Part shown: piece after piece, positions 17,620 to 26,645 of the stretch | Layout: the number at the start of each line of letters is the position of its first letter | How positions within the stretch are numbered: the first letter of the stretch is position 1 | NCBI GenBank assembly: GCA_016704305.1 | Contig: JADJAL010000011.1 | Location: forward strand, 71,447-135,446 | DNA: 64,000 bases | Source: Haliea sp. | Lineage (GTDB): Bacteria > Pseudomonadota > Gammaproteobacteria > Pseudomonadales > Halieaceae | Reading direction: 5' to 3' | Position numbers and translations under genes: made by a program | Notes under the pieces: generated by a model | Databases searched by the model: none | Seen by the model: the letters and a program-made list of their open reading frames with translations, nothing else | What the model was told of the DNA's origin: nothing

Positions 17620-17633
17620 CAATGTTGTCTATA
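17616..17633. promoter_or_regulatory. Palindromic operator, thiolase/TetR intergenic region
   Basis: CAACAATGTTG (17617-17627) is a palindrome within TCAACAATGTTGTCTATAA. The run GTTGTCTATAA recurs exactly at 18669-18679 before the ferredoxin reductase gene. It overlaps the -35 box of the thiolase promoter and lies ~140 bp before the TetR start, so it is the natural candidate for that regulator's site. Confidence 0.55.
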
Positions 17634-17770
17634 AGCTTACGCATTCAATGAGCGCCGCGCCCGTCCTCTGAATCCGCTATTTGCCTCAATGCCAACATCC
17701 AAGGCGGCAATGACCCACCACCGCAACCTCTGTTAAGCTTTTCGCTGTTAAACAATTGAAATCGGGCGAT

Positions 17771-18418
17771 ATGAAAAAGAATAAGCCAGGCACCGCAGCG
17801 ACCGCGACCGAGCAACGCGTGACGAGACGACGCTACAACAGTCCGTTGCGACAACAGCAGGCCGCCAGGACGCGCGAAAGCATAATCGCCGCAGGCGTAA
17901 AACTCGTGCACAGCTACCCCGCCTGGGACTGGACCAACCTGACGGCGCTCGCCGTGGGAGAACGCGCCGGCGTCAGCGAGCGCACAGTGCAGCGTCATTT
18001 TCCTACCGAGCGCCAGTTGCGCGATGCCGTACTGCAAGGTGTGTACGACGAATCTGGCATCGGCCTGGACGAGTTGGAGCTCGGCAATTTCGCGGATATC
18101 ACCGCACGAATGTTCGGCTATCTGTCCTCGTTCGCGGTCGCACCCCAACCGGTGACCGACCCCACGTTTGAATCGATGGACACGCTTCGGCGCGACGCAT
18201 TGTTTGGCGCGGTGGTACGCGCAACACCGGATTGGACGGAACAGGAGCGGGAAAACGCGGCAGCAGTGCTCGATATTCTCTGGAATTATCCGCCTTATGA
18301 ACGACTGATGCTGGCCTGGGGCTTTGACTCTGGTCGTGCGATTGGCGCGCTCACCTGGGTGATCAAGGTACTTGCGCAGGCCATCCAGGACGGTCATCGT
18401 CCGGACCTCGACGCGTAA
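17771..18418 (+). CDS. TetR-family transcriptional regulator
   Basis: 215 residues from ATG 17771; a TTG at 17756 is less likely. After a basic tail (RVTRRRYNSPLRQQQAARTRESIIAAG) comes the helix-turn-helix LTALAVGERAGVSERTVQRHFP (~58-80), with the TetR-typical T-V-x-R-H-F-P in place of LYxHF. The C-terminal ligand domain is all helical (ITARMFGYLSSFA, LDILWNYPPYERLMLAWGF). It is most likely a repressor released by an acyl-CoA or pathway intermediate. It is divergent from the thiolase operon and is the only regulator in the 50-kb island, so it may control the promoters that carry the CAACAnTGTTG core. Confidence 0.9.
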   Translation: MKKNKPGTAATATEQRVTRRRYNSPLRQQQAARTRESIIAAGVKLVHSYPAWDWTNLTALAVGERAGVSERTVQRHFPTERQLRDAVLQGVYDESGIGLDELELGNFADITARMFGYLSSFAVAPQPVTDPTFESMDTLRRDALFGAVVRATPDWTEQERENAAAVLDILWNYPPYERLMLAWGFDSGRAIGALTWVIKVLAQAIQDGHRPDLDA

Positions 18419-18810
18419 GCACAGCTACAACCCGCAGTAATTCCCAGCTAAGGCACTTGCCTTCATACCCACCCCTCCATCATAATTGGCGTCATAATGG
18501 TGTCGCCAATATACCTGATCGTCAAATGCGATAGGTGGATGAGTCAACCCAGCAAGAGCACAAGGCACGCTTTCGCCATTACACTGGCCACGCGCCAGCC
18601 ACGAAAGGGTGCCGACAGTCCAGCGGAAATTGCATTTCAGGGTCGGCTTGGTATCGTTGGACAACATCGTTGTCTATAAAATAACGCCGCGATTCTTACC
18701 ATTAGCGCCCGCCTGACAGTAGCGCAGACTGCACCGCAGGCAGTACCGCAGGCAGCACCGCACCACCTGGAATCGAGTACGCATTGGACAAAATAGCGAC
18801 AGGAGAATAC
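18419..18810. other. Intergenic region, no gene seen
   Basis: 392 bp between the TetR stop and the ferredoxin reductase start. Short open frames occur on both strands, but none has a ribosome site or protein-like composition. The only element I can support is the palindrome at 18660-18678. Confidence 0.5.
18660..18678. promoter_or_regulatory. Palindromic operator before ferredoxin reductase gene
   Basis: GACAAC-ATC-GTTGTC at 18660-18674 is a perfect 6-bp inverted repeat with a 3-bp centre, followed directly by TATAAAAT, a possible -10 box. With the site at 17616 it shares the 11-mer GTTGTCTATAA. It is 137 bp upstream of the start codon at 18811. Confidence 0.55.
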
Positions 18811-20037
18811 ATGGGCAGCGAGCACGCCATCATCGTCGGTGCCAGCCACGCAGCCGCGCAATTGGCCACCGGGCTAAGACAGAGCGGCTGGGACGGAAAA
18901 ATTTCTGTTGTCGGGGATGAGGCGATCCCGCCGTATCATCGGCCTCCACTGTCCAAGGCCTATCTGTCGGGCGAGAAACACAGCGACGAACTGCTGATTC
19001 GCCCGGCGACATTTTACGAAAAATCGTCTATCGATCTTTTGCTAGGCACGCGTGTCACCGCCGTTGACCCTAAAAATAAATGCATCACGCTGCACGACGG
19101 CGGCACGATACCTTATTCCAAACTCGCCCTCACCACCGGTGCCCGGGTGCGCAAATTGTCGCTACCGGGTTGCGACCTCGACGGTGTGTTCTATCTGCGC
19201 GATCTCAATGACGTCAATCGCATCCGCGGATTCATAGGCCACGGCAAATCCGCAGTGATTGTGGGCGGCGGTTATATTGGTCTGGAGACAGCGGCGTCCA
19301 TGCGCAAACTGGGCATGAACGTTACCGTACTGGAAGCCCTGCCGCGCGTATTGCAGCGGGTAACAGCCCCCGAAGTTTCCGCCTTTTACAGCCGGGTTCA
19401 CGGCGAAGAGGGCGTGCGTATCATCACCGATGCCGTTGTGGAAGCGCTGGAAGGCAAGAGTGCCGTGACCGCAGTCAAACTGGCCGATGGCACCACCCTC
19501 AACGCGGACGTGGTCGTCATCGGCGTCGGCGTGATACCCGAGACCGAGCTCGCGGAACAGGCCGGCCTCGCCGTGGACAACGGCATCGTGGTCGATGAAT
19601 TTGCGCGCACCTCGGACCCTGACATCGTCGCCGCCGGTGATTGCACCAACCACTACAACCCCATTTACGATCGCCGCCTGCGCCTGGAATCCGTGCAGAA
19701 CGCCACCGACCAGGCCAAGACAGCGGCCAATACCCTGTGCGGTAAACTGGAGGCCTATCACGCACTCCCCTGGTTCTGGTCGGACCAGTTCGATCTCAAG
19801 CTGCAGATCGCCGGATTGTCACAGGGATTCGATCGCGTCGTGCTGCGCGGCGCAAGCACCAGCGGGCGCAGTTTTGCCGCGTTCTATTTCAGCGGTGAGC
19901 GCCTGCTGGCCGTGGATGCCGTCAACCGGCCGAAGGAATTCATGGCCGTGCGGCGGGCACTGGCTGCGGGTCACTCTGCTGACCCGGCAAAACTGGCCGA
20001 CGAGTCCATCGACATACAACACGCATTTTTGAGCTAA
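18811..20037 (+). CDS. Ferredoxin reductase, FAD/NADH, P450 or oxygenase electron supply
   Basis: 408 residues from ATG 18811 behind AGGAG. The FAD motif is IIVGASHAAAQLA (~6), the NAD motif VIVGGGYIGLETAA (~150), and the second FAD motif AAGDCTNHYNP (~275). It belongs to the putidaredoxin-reductase/rubredoxin-reductase group, passing electrons from NADH to a [2Fe-2S] ferredoxin. The ferredoxin gene starts 16 bp after it. Likely acceptors are the P450 encoded at 33301 or the Rieske oxygenase at 49127. The third position of the first motif set is GASHAA rather than GAGQAG, a common variation in this family. Confidence 0.93.
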   Translation: MGSEHAIIVGASHAAAQLATGLRQSGWDGKISVVGDEAIPPYHRPPLSKAYLSGEKHSDELLIRPATFYEKSSIDLLLGTRVTAVDPKNKCITLHDGGTIPYSKLALTTGARVRKLSLPGCDLDGVFYLRDLNDVNRIRGFIGHGKSAVIVGGGYIGLETAASMRKLGMNVTVLEALPRVLQRVTAPEVSAFYSRVHGEEGVRIITDAVVEALEGKSAVTAVKLADGTTLNADVVVIGVGVIPETELAEQAGLAVDNGIVVDEFARTSDPDIVAAGDCTNHYNPIYDRRLRLESVQNATDQAKTAANTLCGKLEAYHALPWFWSDQFDLKLQIAGLSQGFDRVVLRGASTSGRSFAAFYFSGERLLAVDAVNRPKEFMAVRRALAAGHSADPAKLADESIDIQHAFLS

Positions 20038-20053
20038 ACACCGGGAAATACAC

Positions 20054-20374
20054 ATGCCATTAGTTACTTTTATCAGCTTCGACGGAAGCGAACAGGAAGT
20101 CCACGTTGCCTCTGGCACCACGCTGATGCATGCCGCTGCCGACAACGGCATACCTGGCGTGCTGGCCGATTGCGGCGGCGCCTGCAGCTGCGGCACCTGC
20201 CACTGCTATGTCGACGAAACCTGGCAAGCCAAAGTCGGGACAGCGGACGACGTGGAAACACAGATGTTGGAATTCGTTATAGACCCCCAGCCCAACAGCC
20301 GCCTCAGCTGCCAGATTGTCATCAAAGACGAACTCGACGGACTCGTCGTCCACCTGCCCAAAAGCCAATTCTGA
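20054..20374 (+). CDS. [2Fe-2S] ferredoxin, adrenodoxin/putidaredoxin type
   Basis: 106 residues. Cluster ligands are visible in CGGACSCGTC (the C-x5-C-x2-C pattern, ~39-48) and in SRLSCQI (~86). The length and the VHLPKSQF C-terminus, ending in an aromatic residue, are those of P450-type ferredoxins. It takes electrons from the reductase encoded just upstream. The [3Fe-4S] ferredoxin at 35527 is a second possible donor to the P450. Confidence 0.95.
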   Translation: MPLVTFISFDGSEQEVHVASGTTLMHAAADNGIPGVLADCGGACSCGTCHCYVDETWQAKVGTADDVETQMLEFVIDPQPNSRLSCQIVIKDELDGLVVHLPKSQF

Positions 20375-20390
20375 GCGGATTACACTGCAT

Positions 20391-22111
20391 ATGAAAATAA
20401 TAAACGCTGCCAGTCAGCCCGGGTTTTCCGCGATGACACGGCGCTGCGCACTGCTCGCGCTCGCACTTGCTACCCCGCTGGTCGCCACAGCCAACCCCAC
20501 GACAGACCAACTCCAACTGGGAGCAAAGTATTCGCCGCTGACGCAGGTCAACCGGGAAAATGTGAGCGATCTCGCGTTAGCCTGGGAATACCATACGGGT
20601 GATGTTCCACCAAAGGACACGAGCGGCTCGCTGATCGCGTTTGAGGATCAACCCAGCCTGATCGCGGGCAACCTGGTGGTTTGCACAACGTCGCGCAGGC
20701 TGATCGCACTCGATCCACAAACCGGCAAGGAGCGCTGGGTGTACGACCCCAAAGGACGGACTGTCGGCATGCAAAAATGCCGCGGCGTCGCCAGCTGGGA
20801 GGACACATCAGCCGAGGTGGGTGCCAGCTGTAAAACGCGCATTTTTGTCGGCACGACCGACAATCGCCTGGTGGCTGTCGATGCCAGGAACGGCAAACCG
20901 TGTGAAGACTTCGGAGAGCACGGCGCCGTACAGATACAACCCACCAAGCCGGAAATGTTCCCGGGCGAACTGTTGATCGGCTCGCGCCCTACCGTCGTGA
21001 ATGATGTGGTCGTGGTCGGATCGGCAGTCGCCGATAACCAGCGCGTCGACGCACCGAGCGGTCGGGTGCTGGCATTCGATGCGCGCACCGGCAGGCCGGT
21101 GTGGGAATTCGACCCCTTGCCACGCGACCCTGCAGACCCTGCCGCCAAAACCTGGGACAACGGCAGCGCTGCCGGCCACGGTGGCGGCAATGTGTGGTCG
21201 GATATGTCAGCCGACCAGGCACTTGACCTGGTCTACCTGCCAACCACCAGCGTCTCCGGCGACTTCTATGGCGGCGACCGGCCCGGCGACAATCTTTACT
21301 CCATGAGAAGCTGTCGCCGACACAACCGTTCCCGGTGGGCATGCCGACCCTGGCACCACAGGGCTTTTCACCCGACGATGCCTGGGGCTTTACCTTCATC
21401 GACAAGTGGTTGTGCAAAAATCGGGTCGAGGAACTCACCTACGGTCCCATCTACACCCCGGTCAGCGAGAAGGGCACGATCTTTTCACCCTCCGCGGGCG
21501 GCGGCCCGAACTGGGGTGGTGCCTCTTACGATCCGCAGAGCCATGTCATGGTCGTGCCGACGAACCGAGTGCCGATGGTGCTGACGCTGATTCCGGCTGA
21601 GGAAGGCAAGTCCGGCGACTATCCCGGCGCCGAAAGCCTGATGGCCATGACCTTCCCGCTCACCGGGTCGCCTTACCATTACCGGGTGGAGCCACTGCTC
21701 TCCCCGCTCGGCTCGCCCTGCTCGGCGCCGCCGTGGGCAGCGTTGACCGCCGTGGACTTGAAAAAAGGCGAGATCCTCTGGGAAGTACCGCTGGGCAGCA
21801 TCGACAAAATGTTGCCCGTCTCCCTGCCCTGGGAGGTGGACCTGTCGCTGGGCACGCCCGGCGCGGGTGGCCCCTTGCTGACGGCGGGCGGCCTGGTATT
21901 CATCGGCTATACACTGGACGACCGGTTCCGCGCATTTGACGTGAGTACCGGTGAAGTGCTGTGGCAGGCCGATTTGCCCGCCGCCGGAACGGCAGTCCCG
22001 GTGACTTATGAAGCCGGCGGCGAACAGTACATCGTCATCCCGGCCGGCGGACACAGCATGTACCAATCGACGCTGGGTGATTCGGTAATGGCCTACAAGC
22101 TCAAGCGTTGA
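20391..22111 (+). CDS. Membrane-anchored PQQ dehydrogenase, internally deleted and frameshifted
   Basis: It begins at ATG 20391 with a basic signal or anchor (MTRRCALLALALATPLVATA). Beta-propeller blades follow: LIALDPQTGKERWVYDP, VAVDARNGKPC and VLAFDARTGRPVWEFDP, the W-motifs of quinate/glucose quinoproteins. At ~21302 it jumps from GDRPGDNLYS to EKLSPTQPFPVGMPTLAP in another frame. In this family ~65-70 residues (the blade with VVALDxxTG, HFQxVHHDxWDYD) belong between those points and are absent. The second part continues DDAWGFTFIDKW to the final blade. As it stands the enzyme would not be made intact. It oxidises alcohols in the periplasm in related bacteria. Confidence 0.8.
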
Positions 22112-22118
22112 TTCGCGA

Positions 22119-22925
22119 CTACTCGCGCTCGGCAAAAATCGCCTTGCTCATCTCATCAATGAACAACACGCGTTCACGTCGCTGCGCGGGTGAGGTCGGC
22201 GCATAGCCAGCGATCGCATCGTCCTGTCCAAAATTGTGTACCGGGCCGCAAGGCAGGCGTTCAAGTCCGGCGCGCGCCACCGCCTCGGGCGCAGACAACC
22301 TGCCAGGAACCGGTAAGCCCTGCCCGGCCAGCAACTCGCGCAGGGCTGGCGTGTCGGTCATTGTCAGCGCGAGGTAGAGCACATCGACGCCACAGGGGCG
22401 CAGTTCCGCCCACAACGATTCCGCAAAACACAGATCGAACGCCTTGCACGCGGAGTACGTCGCGAGATTACTGCCACCACCGTAGCAGGCGCCAGAGCCC
22501 ACCAGCAGTATGCCGCCGCGTCCACGCTCTCGCATCAACGTTGCGAAATGATGGCAACAGCGCAACGTCGTCAGCAGATTGCGATTGACGAGGGCTTCCC
22601 AGGCCGAGACCTCGAGGTCGAGAAAGTGCGCGCCATTCGGGTCCGCACCGGCGTTGCTGATATAGAGGCCGACTTCGCGCTCCCCCACCGCCGCGACGAT
22701 CCGCTCACAGGCGTCCGGCAGCGACAAGTCCAGCGACACCGTCAGGCACTCCACAGCATATGCACGCTGGATCTCACCAGCCAGCTCCAGCAGCGGTTGC
22801 TGTCGACGCGCAATCAGCACGCAGTGGATGCCGGCGGCAGCGAGCTGCAACGCGAAAGCGCGACCGGTGCCTTCAGAGGCGCCTGCCACGATAGCCCAGG
22901 GGCCGTATCGATCGATTAATTCCAT
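22119..22925 (-). CDS. Short-chain dehydrogenase/reductase
   Basis: 268 residues. The cofactor motif is VAGASEGTGRAFA (~14), SNAGADPNG replaces NNAG, and the active site has SGACYGG and TYSACKAF (Tyr-x3-Lys, ~162). The layout resembles 17-beta-hydroxysteroid/very-long-chain-ketoacyl reductases (PF00106). It converges on the quinoprotein gene, with only 7 bp separating the two stop codons, and is divergent from the SnoaL-like gene at 23094, sharing a 168-bp promoter region. Confidence 0.85.
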   Translation of the reverse strand: MELIDRYGPWAIVAGASEGTGRAFALQLAAAGIHCVLIARRQQPLLELAGEIQRAYAVECLTVSLDLSLPDACERIVAAVGEREVGLYISNAGADPNGAHFLDLEVSAWEALVNRNLLTTLRCCHHFATLMRERGRGGILLVGSGACYGGGSNLATYSACKAFDLCFAESLWAELRPCGVDVLYLALTMTDTPALRELLAGQGLPVPGRLSAPEAVARAGLERLPCGPVHNFGQDDAIAGYAPTSPAQRRERVLFIDEMSKAIFAERE

Positions 22926-23046
22926 GTCGTGTCTCCTTCGAGCGATTGAGTGCGTAGTAAGACGAGGGACGGGGGCTGTGTAAAGTGTATTTTATCGTTC
23001 ATAGTCTCGGCTTCGCTGAGGCTGCACTAATACGTCACTACGGCTT

Positions 23047-23060
23047 CACTATTGTTTAAC
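23047..23060. promoter_or_regulatory. Weak candidate operator between divergent SDR and SnoaL-like genes
   Basis: CACTATTGTTTAAC; the minus strand has AACAATAGTG. It resembles one half of the island motif and matches the site at 9138 in CA-x-TATTGTT. This is the weakest of the set. Confidence 0.25.
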
Positions 23061-23093
23061 TACGGCAACACAGTCCGATACAGGAGTAATGCT

Positions 23094-23606
23094 ATGACTG
23101 CGACAACCACGCTTCAGGCACTGATGGATCACCAGGCAATTACCGATTTGATTTATCGCTATTGCCGCGCGGTGGATCGGCTCGATATTGCGCTCGGGCA
23201 TTCCATCTGGCACGCAGACGGCATCGCCGATTACGGCGCGGGTTATTACCAGGGACCGGGGAAAGGCGTTATCGATCTGATTTGCGAAAATCACTTGCTG
23301 ATGCTGCACCATTCCCATCAGGTGGCCAATGTCCTTATCGAGCTGGATGGCGATCACGCCGGCAGTGAATCCTATGTGCAGGTCACGCTAAGACTCCAGC
23401 ACCAGCAGACGCTGCAACAGATCAGTGTGTGGGGCCGCTACATCGACAGCTGGTCGCGGCGCGACAATCGCTGGGGGCTGGATAAACGCACCCTGGTCAT
23501 CGACTTTGATGAGATACGGGAGGTAGCCGCGATGGGACAGCATGGGCTTGCGCAGCGTGATCGCACCGATCCTTCGTACTCGGTCGTGGGCAATCACGAC
23601 ACATGA
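23094..23606 (+). CDS. SnoaL/NTF2-like domain protein
   Basis: 170 residues from ATG 23094 behind AGGAG. The pattern LMDHQAITDLIYRYCRAVDRLD followed by WHADGIADYG at the start, and WGLDKRTLVIDF near the end, is that of the SnoaL_4 group of the NTF2-like fold. Members include ketosteroid isomerase-like and dehydratase-like enzymes and small-subunit-like proteins of oxygenases. A role as isomerase or dehydratase on a pathway intermediate is plausible but not shown. It is the first gene before the molybdenum-hydroxylase helper genes, which run the other way. Confidence 0.8.
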   Translation: MTATTTLQALMDHQAITDLIYRYCRAVDRLDIALGHSIWHADGIADYGAGYYQGPGKGVIDLICENHLLMLHHSHQVANVLIELDGDHAGSESYVQVTLRLQHQQTLQQISVWGRYIDSWSRRDNRWGLDKRTLVIDFDEIREVAAMGQHGLAQRDRTDPSYSVVGNHDT

Positions 23607-23639
23607 CGTGACTGATATCTGCGCGCAATACCCGCATGC

Positions 23640-24209
23640 TCAACCGCGAATCGACAAATCCTTCGGCAGGTCAATATCGCGCAGAATCGCCGGGTCTGGC
23701 ACCGTTGCTTCCACCACATCTGCGGCGTTTTTTATCAGTACACTGCGCGCGCCAGCATCGCCGCGCAATGCGCGCAGTTGGGGATAAAACGCGCGTGCAA
23801 ATCCCACCGGGTGGCCGCGCTGGCCGTTGTAGACCGGGACGACGATGCGTTCATCGCCAAGTTGCTCTGCCACGTTGCAGAAGGTAGCGGGCACTATCCA
23901 CGGCATATCCGCCAGCGCCACCAGCACGCCACGCCAGTGCTGCACATGGCCGATACCCTCCGCCAGCGTCGCTCCCATGCCCTCGCCTGCACGCATGCAG
24001 CGTTGGCTAGGCACGGCCTGTGCTGCAATGTGTTGGATGAGCGCATCGTCGTCAGCGGCGACACAGACCAGCAACGGCAATCCGCTCGCTGAAATGTTGG
24101 CGAGTGTTGCGTCAATCACGCGCCGACCATCCGGCAGGAGCGCCTGGCGCTTGTCGGCGCCGAAGCGCCGCGCCCGCCCCGCTGCCAGCACCAGTACGCC
24201 GACGGTCAT
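23640..24209 (-). CDS. MobA/MocA-like nucleotidyltransferase
   Basis: 189 residues. LVLAAGRARRFGADKRQ at the start is the nucleotide-binding loop of MobA/MocA enzymes, with the LADMPW motif (~98) and GHPVGF (~130). MocA attaches CMP to molybdopterin to make the dinucleotide cofactor of xanthine-oxidase-type enzymes. The gene overlaps xdhC-like by 4 bp, and the molybdenum hydroxylase genes lie divergently next door, so this role is well supported. Confidence 0.85.
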   Translation of the reverse strand: MTVGVLVLAAGRARRFGADKRQALLPDGRRVIDATLANISASGLPLLVCVAADDDALIQHIAAQAVPSQRCMRAGEGMGATLAEGIGHVQHWRGVLVALADMPWIVPATFCNVAEQLGDERIVVPVYNGQRGHPVGFARAFYPQLRALRGDAGARSVLIKNAADVVEATVPDPAILRDIDLPKDLSIRG

Positions 24210-25159
24210 TCCGGTGCGCGCTTGCGGCGCAACTGGGTCAACTCGGCCATGATCGCCACCGCGATTTCGATCGGTGTCTTGCTGCCGATGTCCAGCCCTA
24301 CCGGCGCGTGCAGGCGGGCGATCTGTTCCTCGCTGAGCTCGAGTTGTCGCAGCCTCGCGAGGCGCCTCTCGGTAGTGCGTTGCGAGCCCAACGCACCGAC
24401 GTACCAGGCGTCAGTGCCGAGCGCTTCCATCAGCGCCATGTCGTCGATGCGCGGATCGTGCGTCAGCGTGATGATCACCGAGTGCCTGTCGCTGGCGTGC
24501 GCGCGGATCACATCGTCAGGCATGCCCTGCACCAACGCCACGGATGGTCCTTCCCACTGATCGAGAAAGTGCTGGCGCGGATCGGTGACAATGACCTCGA
24601 AGTCCATCGCCAGGCCCAGTTCCGCGAGATTGTGCGCCAACTGCCCGGCGCCCACCAGCAACATACGCATGCGCGGCCCGAAACACTGGCGCAAGTGATG
24701 GTCGTCAATTTCCAGTGGATCGAAGTGGTCTACCGCAACAGTGCTGGTAGCGCCCGTGCGTAAATCCACTTGCCGCTGGATACAATGCCGTTGTTCCAGC
24801 GCGCGCAGCGCCTGTTGCAACCAGGTTGAATCCACAACGTCCAGGCGCTGCAATAGCAGGGTCAGGCGGCCGCCACAGGGCAAGCCCAGCCGTTCGTTTT
24901 CCTCGGCACTGACGCCGTATTCCAGCAACTCGGGTAACTCGCCACGAAATACACCAGCGCGCAGGCGCTCCACCAGGTCATCCTCAACACAGCCACCCGA
25001 GACTGAACCCACCTGGCGACCGTCATCGGTAATGACGACAACCGAGCCGACCGGTCGCGGCGAGGAGCCCAGCGTGCGCACGATAGTACACAGCCACGGC
25101 CGCGTTTGTGCCAGCCATGCCAGTGCGTGTCGCAATACGTCGTGGTCCAATGCCTGCAT
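24206..25159 (-). CDS. xdhC: XdhC-type molybdenum cofactor sulfuration and insertion factor
   Basis: 317 residues. The N-terminal XdhC/CoxI domain shows GSSPRPVGSVVVI (~31) and SVSGGCVEDD (~53), and GLPCGGRLTLLL (~92). The C-terminal Rossmann part has LLVGAGQLAHNLA (~167), THDPRIDD (~233) and YVGALGSQRTTERR (~253). XdhC proteins protect molybdopterin, bring about its sulfuration and deliver it to the apo-hydroxylase. It forms an operon with the MocA-like gene, divergent from the three hydroxylase subunit genes at 25275. Confidence 0.93.
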   Translation of the reverse strand: MQALDHDVLRHALAWLAQTRPWLCTIVRTLGSSPRPVGSVVVITDDGRQVGSVSGGCVEDDLVERLRAGVFRGELPELLEYGVSAEENERLGLPCGGRLTLLLQRLDVVDSTWLQQALRALEQRHCIQRQVDLRTGATSTVAVDHFDPLEIDDHHLRQCFGPRMRMLLVGAGQLAHNLAELGLAMDFEVIVTDPRQHFLDQWEGPSVALVQGMPDDVIRAHASDRHSVIITLTHDPRIDDMALMEALGTDAWYVGALGSQRTTERRLARLRQLELSEEQIARLHAPVGLDIGSKTPIEIAVAIMAELTQLRRKRAPE

Positions 25160-25274
25160 GGCGCTAGCAATCCCTATTTTTTACAGCGGCACTGTAGTCT
25201 AATTCTGCATTTCGTGTCACCATATCGACATCATTTTTTCGCACGCCGAAACGCATTTCCCATGGGAGGAACTT

Positions 25275-26144
25275 ATGCAGTCAGTGCAGTATGCAGCACC
25301 GACGACGTTAGCGCAGGCCACGCAGGCACTACAGGGCGCGAGCGACGCAAAAATACTGGCAGGTGGCACGGATCTGCTGGTGCAGATGAAGCTCGGCATC
25401 CGCGAGCCGGGGTTGATTGTGGATATCAAGCGCATCCCGGAACTGACGGCCTTCACCCTCGGCGAACATGGCTTGCACCTGGGCGCTGCGTTAACCAGCG
25501 CCATACTCCATGACGACGCGCAGGTGCGGGCGCGTTATCCCGGCTTTATGGAGGCACTGGGGCTAATCGGTTCCAGCCAGGTGCAGGGACGCTGCTCCGC
25601 CGGCGGCAATTTGTGCAACGCATCGCCAGCGGCAGATTCTGTCCCGGCGTTGATCGTGAATCGGGCCGTCTGCAATATCCTTGGCCCTGCGGGAGAGCGC
25701 TCCGTTGCGGTGGAGGCGTTCACGACCGGGCCGGGAAAAAACTGCCTGGGCAGCGGCGAGATACTGGTATCGATAGACCTGCCGCTGCCCGCGCCACGCA
25801 GCAGCGACGCGTATCTGCGCTTCATTCCGCGCACGGAAATGGACATCGCCGTGGCGGGCGCCGCAGTCGCATTGACGCTGGATGCCGCCGGTGTCTGCAC
25901 CGCTGCGCGAGTGGCGATTGGCGCGGTCGCACCCACCGCCCTGCTGGTGCCAGCCGCCGCCGAAGCGCTGATTGGCACTGCGCTGGATGACACCGCCCTG
26001 GCCAACGCTGCGGCGGCGGCCAGCGCGGCAGCGTCGCCGATCACGGACAAACGCGGCACGGCGGAATACCGTAAAAAAGTGGTTGGCGTATTGGTTCGGC
26101 GCGCGGCGTTGATCGCCAAAGCGCGCATTGAAGCAGACAGCTGA
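25275..26144 (+). CDS. Molybdenum hydroxylase, FAD-binding medium subunit
   Basis: 289 residues from ATG 25275, 13 bases after GGAGG. ILAGGTDLLVQMKLG (~36) is the FAD pyrophosphate loop, and GSSQVQGRCSAGGNLCNASPAAD (pattern GNLCNASPAAD, ~112) is the second FAD motif. These are signatures of CoxM/xanthine-dehydrogenase FAD subunits. It passes electrons from the iron-sulfur subunit to the acceptor. It is the first of three ordered subunit genes (M-S-L), separated by 13 and 4 bp. Confidence 0.93.
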   Translation: MQSVQYAAPTTLAQATQALQGASDAKILAGGTDLLVQMKLGIREPGLIVDIKRIPELTAFTLGEHGLHLGAALTSAILHDDAQVRARYPGFMEALGLIGSSQVQGRCSAGGNLCNASPAADSVPALIVNRAVCNILGPAGERSVAVEAFTTGPGKNCLGSGEILVSIDLPLPAPRSSDAYLRFIPRTEMDIAVAGAAVALTLDAAGVCTAARVAIGAVAPTALLVPAAAEALIGTALDDTALANAAAAASAAASPITDKRGTAEYRKKVVGVLVRRAALIAKARIEADS

Positions 26145-26157
26145 GAGGAGCACACAA

Positions 26158-26641
26158 TGTCGAAACTGAAAAAATCCCACGTCAGCACCACGGTCAATGG
26201 CGAGGCCTGCGAGTTTTATGTGAGCCGGGGCAGGTGTTGTCCGAGGTGTTGCGCAACAACCTGAATCTTACCGGCACCAAGGAAGGCTGTAACACCGGCG
26301 ATTGCGGCGCGTGTTCCGTGCTGCTCGATGGCGCGCTCGTATGCGCCTGCCTGGTGCTTGCGGTGGAAGCGCAGGACCGCAGCATCGAAACCATTGAAGG
26401 TGTCGCCAAAGATGGCAAGCTGCACCCGATCCAACAAAAACTGCTGGAACATGCCGGCCTGCAGTGCGGCATCTGCACGCCGGGCATTGTCATCGCATCC
26501 AGGGCGTTGCTGGAGAAGAATCCGGACCCCACTGAATCAGAAGTGCGCTACTGGCTGGCCGGGAATTTGTGCCGCTGCACGGGCTACGACAAAATTATCC
26601 GTGCAGTAATGGATGCCGGCGCGACGATGCGAGGGGAGTGA
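26158..26641 (+). CDS. Molybdenum hydroxylase, [2Fe-2S] small subunit, one frameshift
   Basis: It starts at ATG 26158 (MSKLKKSHVSTTVNGEACEFYV). One G is missing near 26222: restoring GTGGAG gives EPGQVLSEVLRNNLNL and rejoins the long frame. Both clusters are visible: the plant-type EGCNTGDCGACSVLLDG-x-VCAC, and the C-terminal QCGICTPGIV plus LCRCTGY. The intact length would be ~161 residues, normal for CoxS. The helix-bundle cluster lies near the molybdenum site and passes electrons on to FAD. Confidence 0.88.
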
Positions 26642-26645
26642 AACG

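Noticed and set aside
18419..18810. Small genes in the gap before the ferredoxin reductase
   Set aside because: No ribosome site, no homology pattern and no consistent codon bias in any frame.
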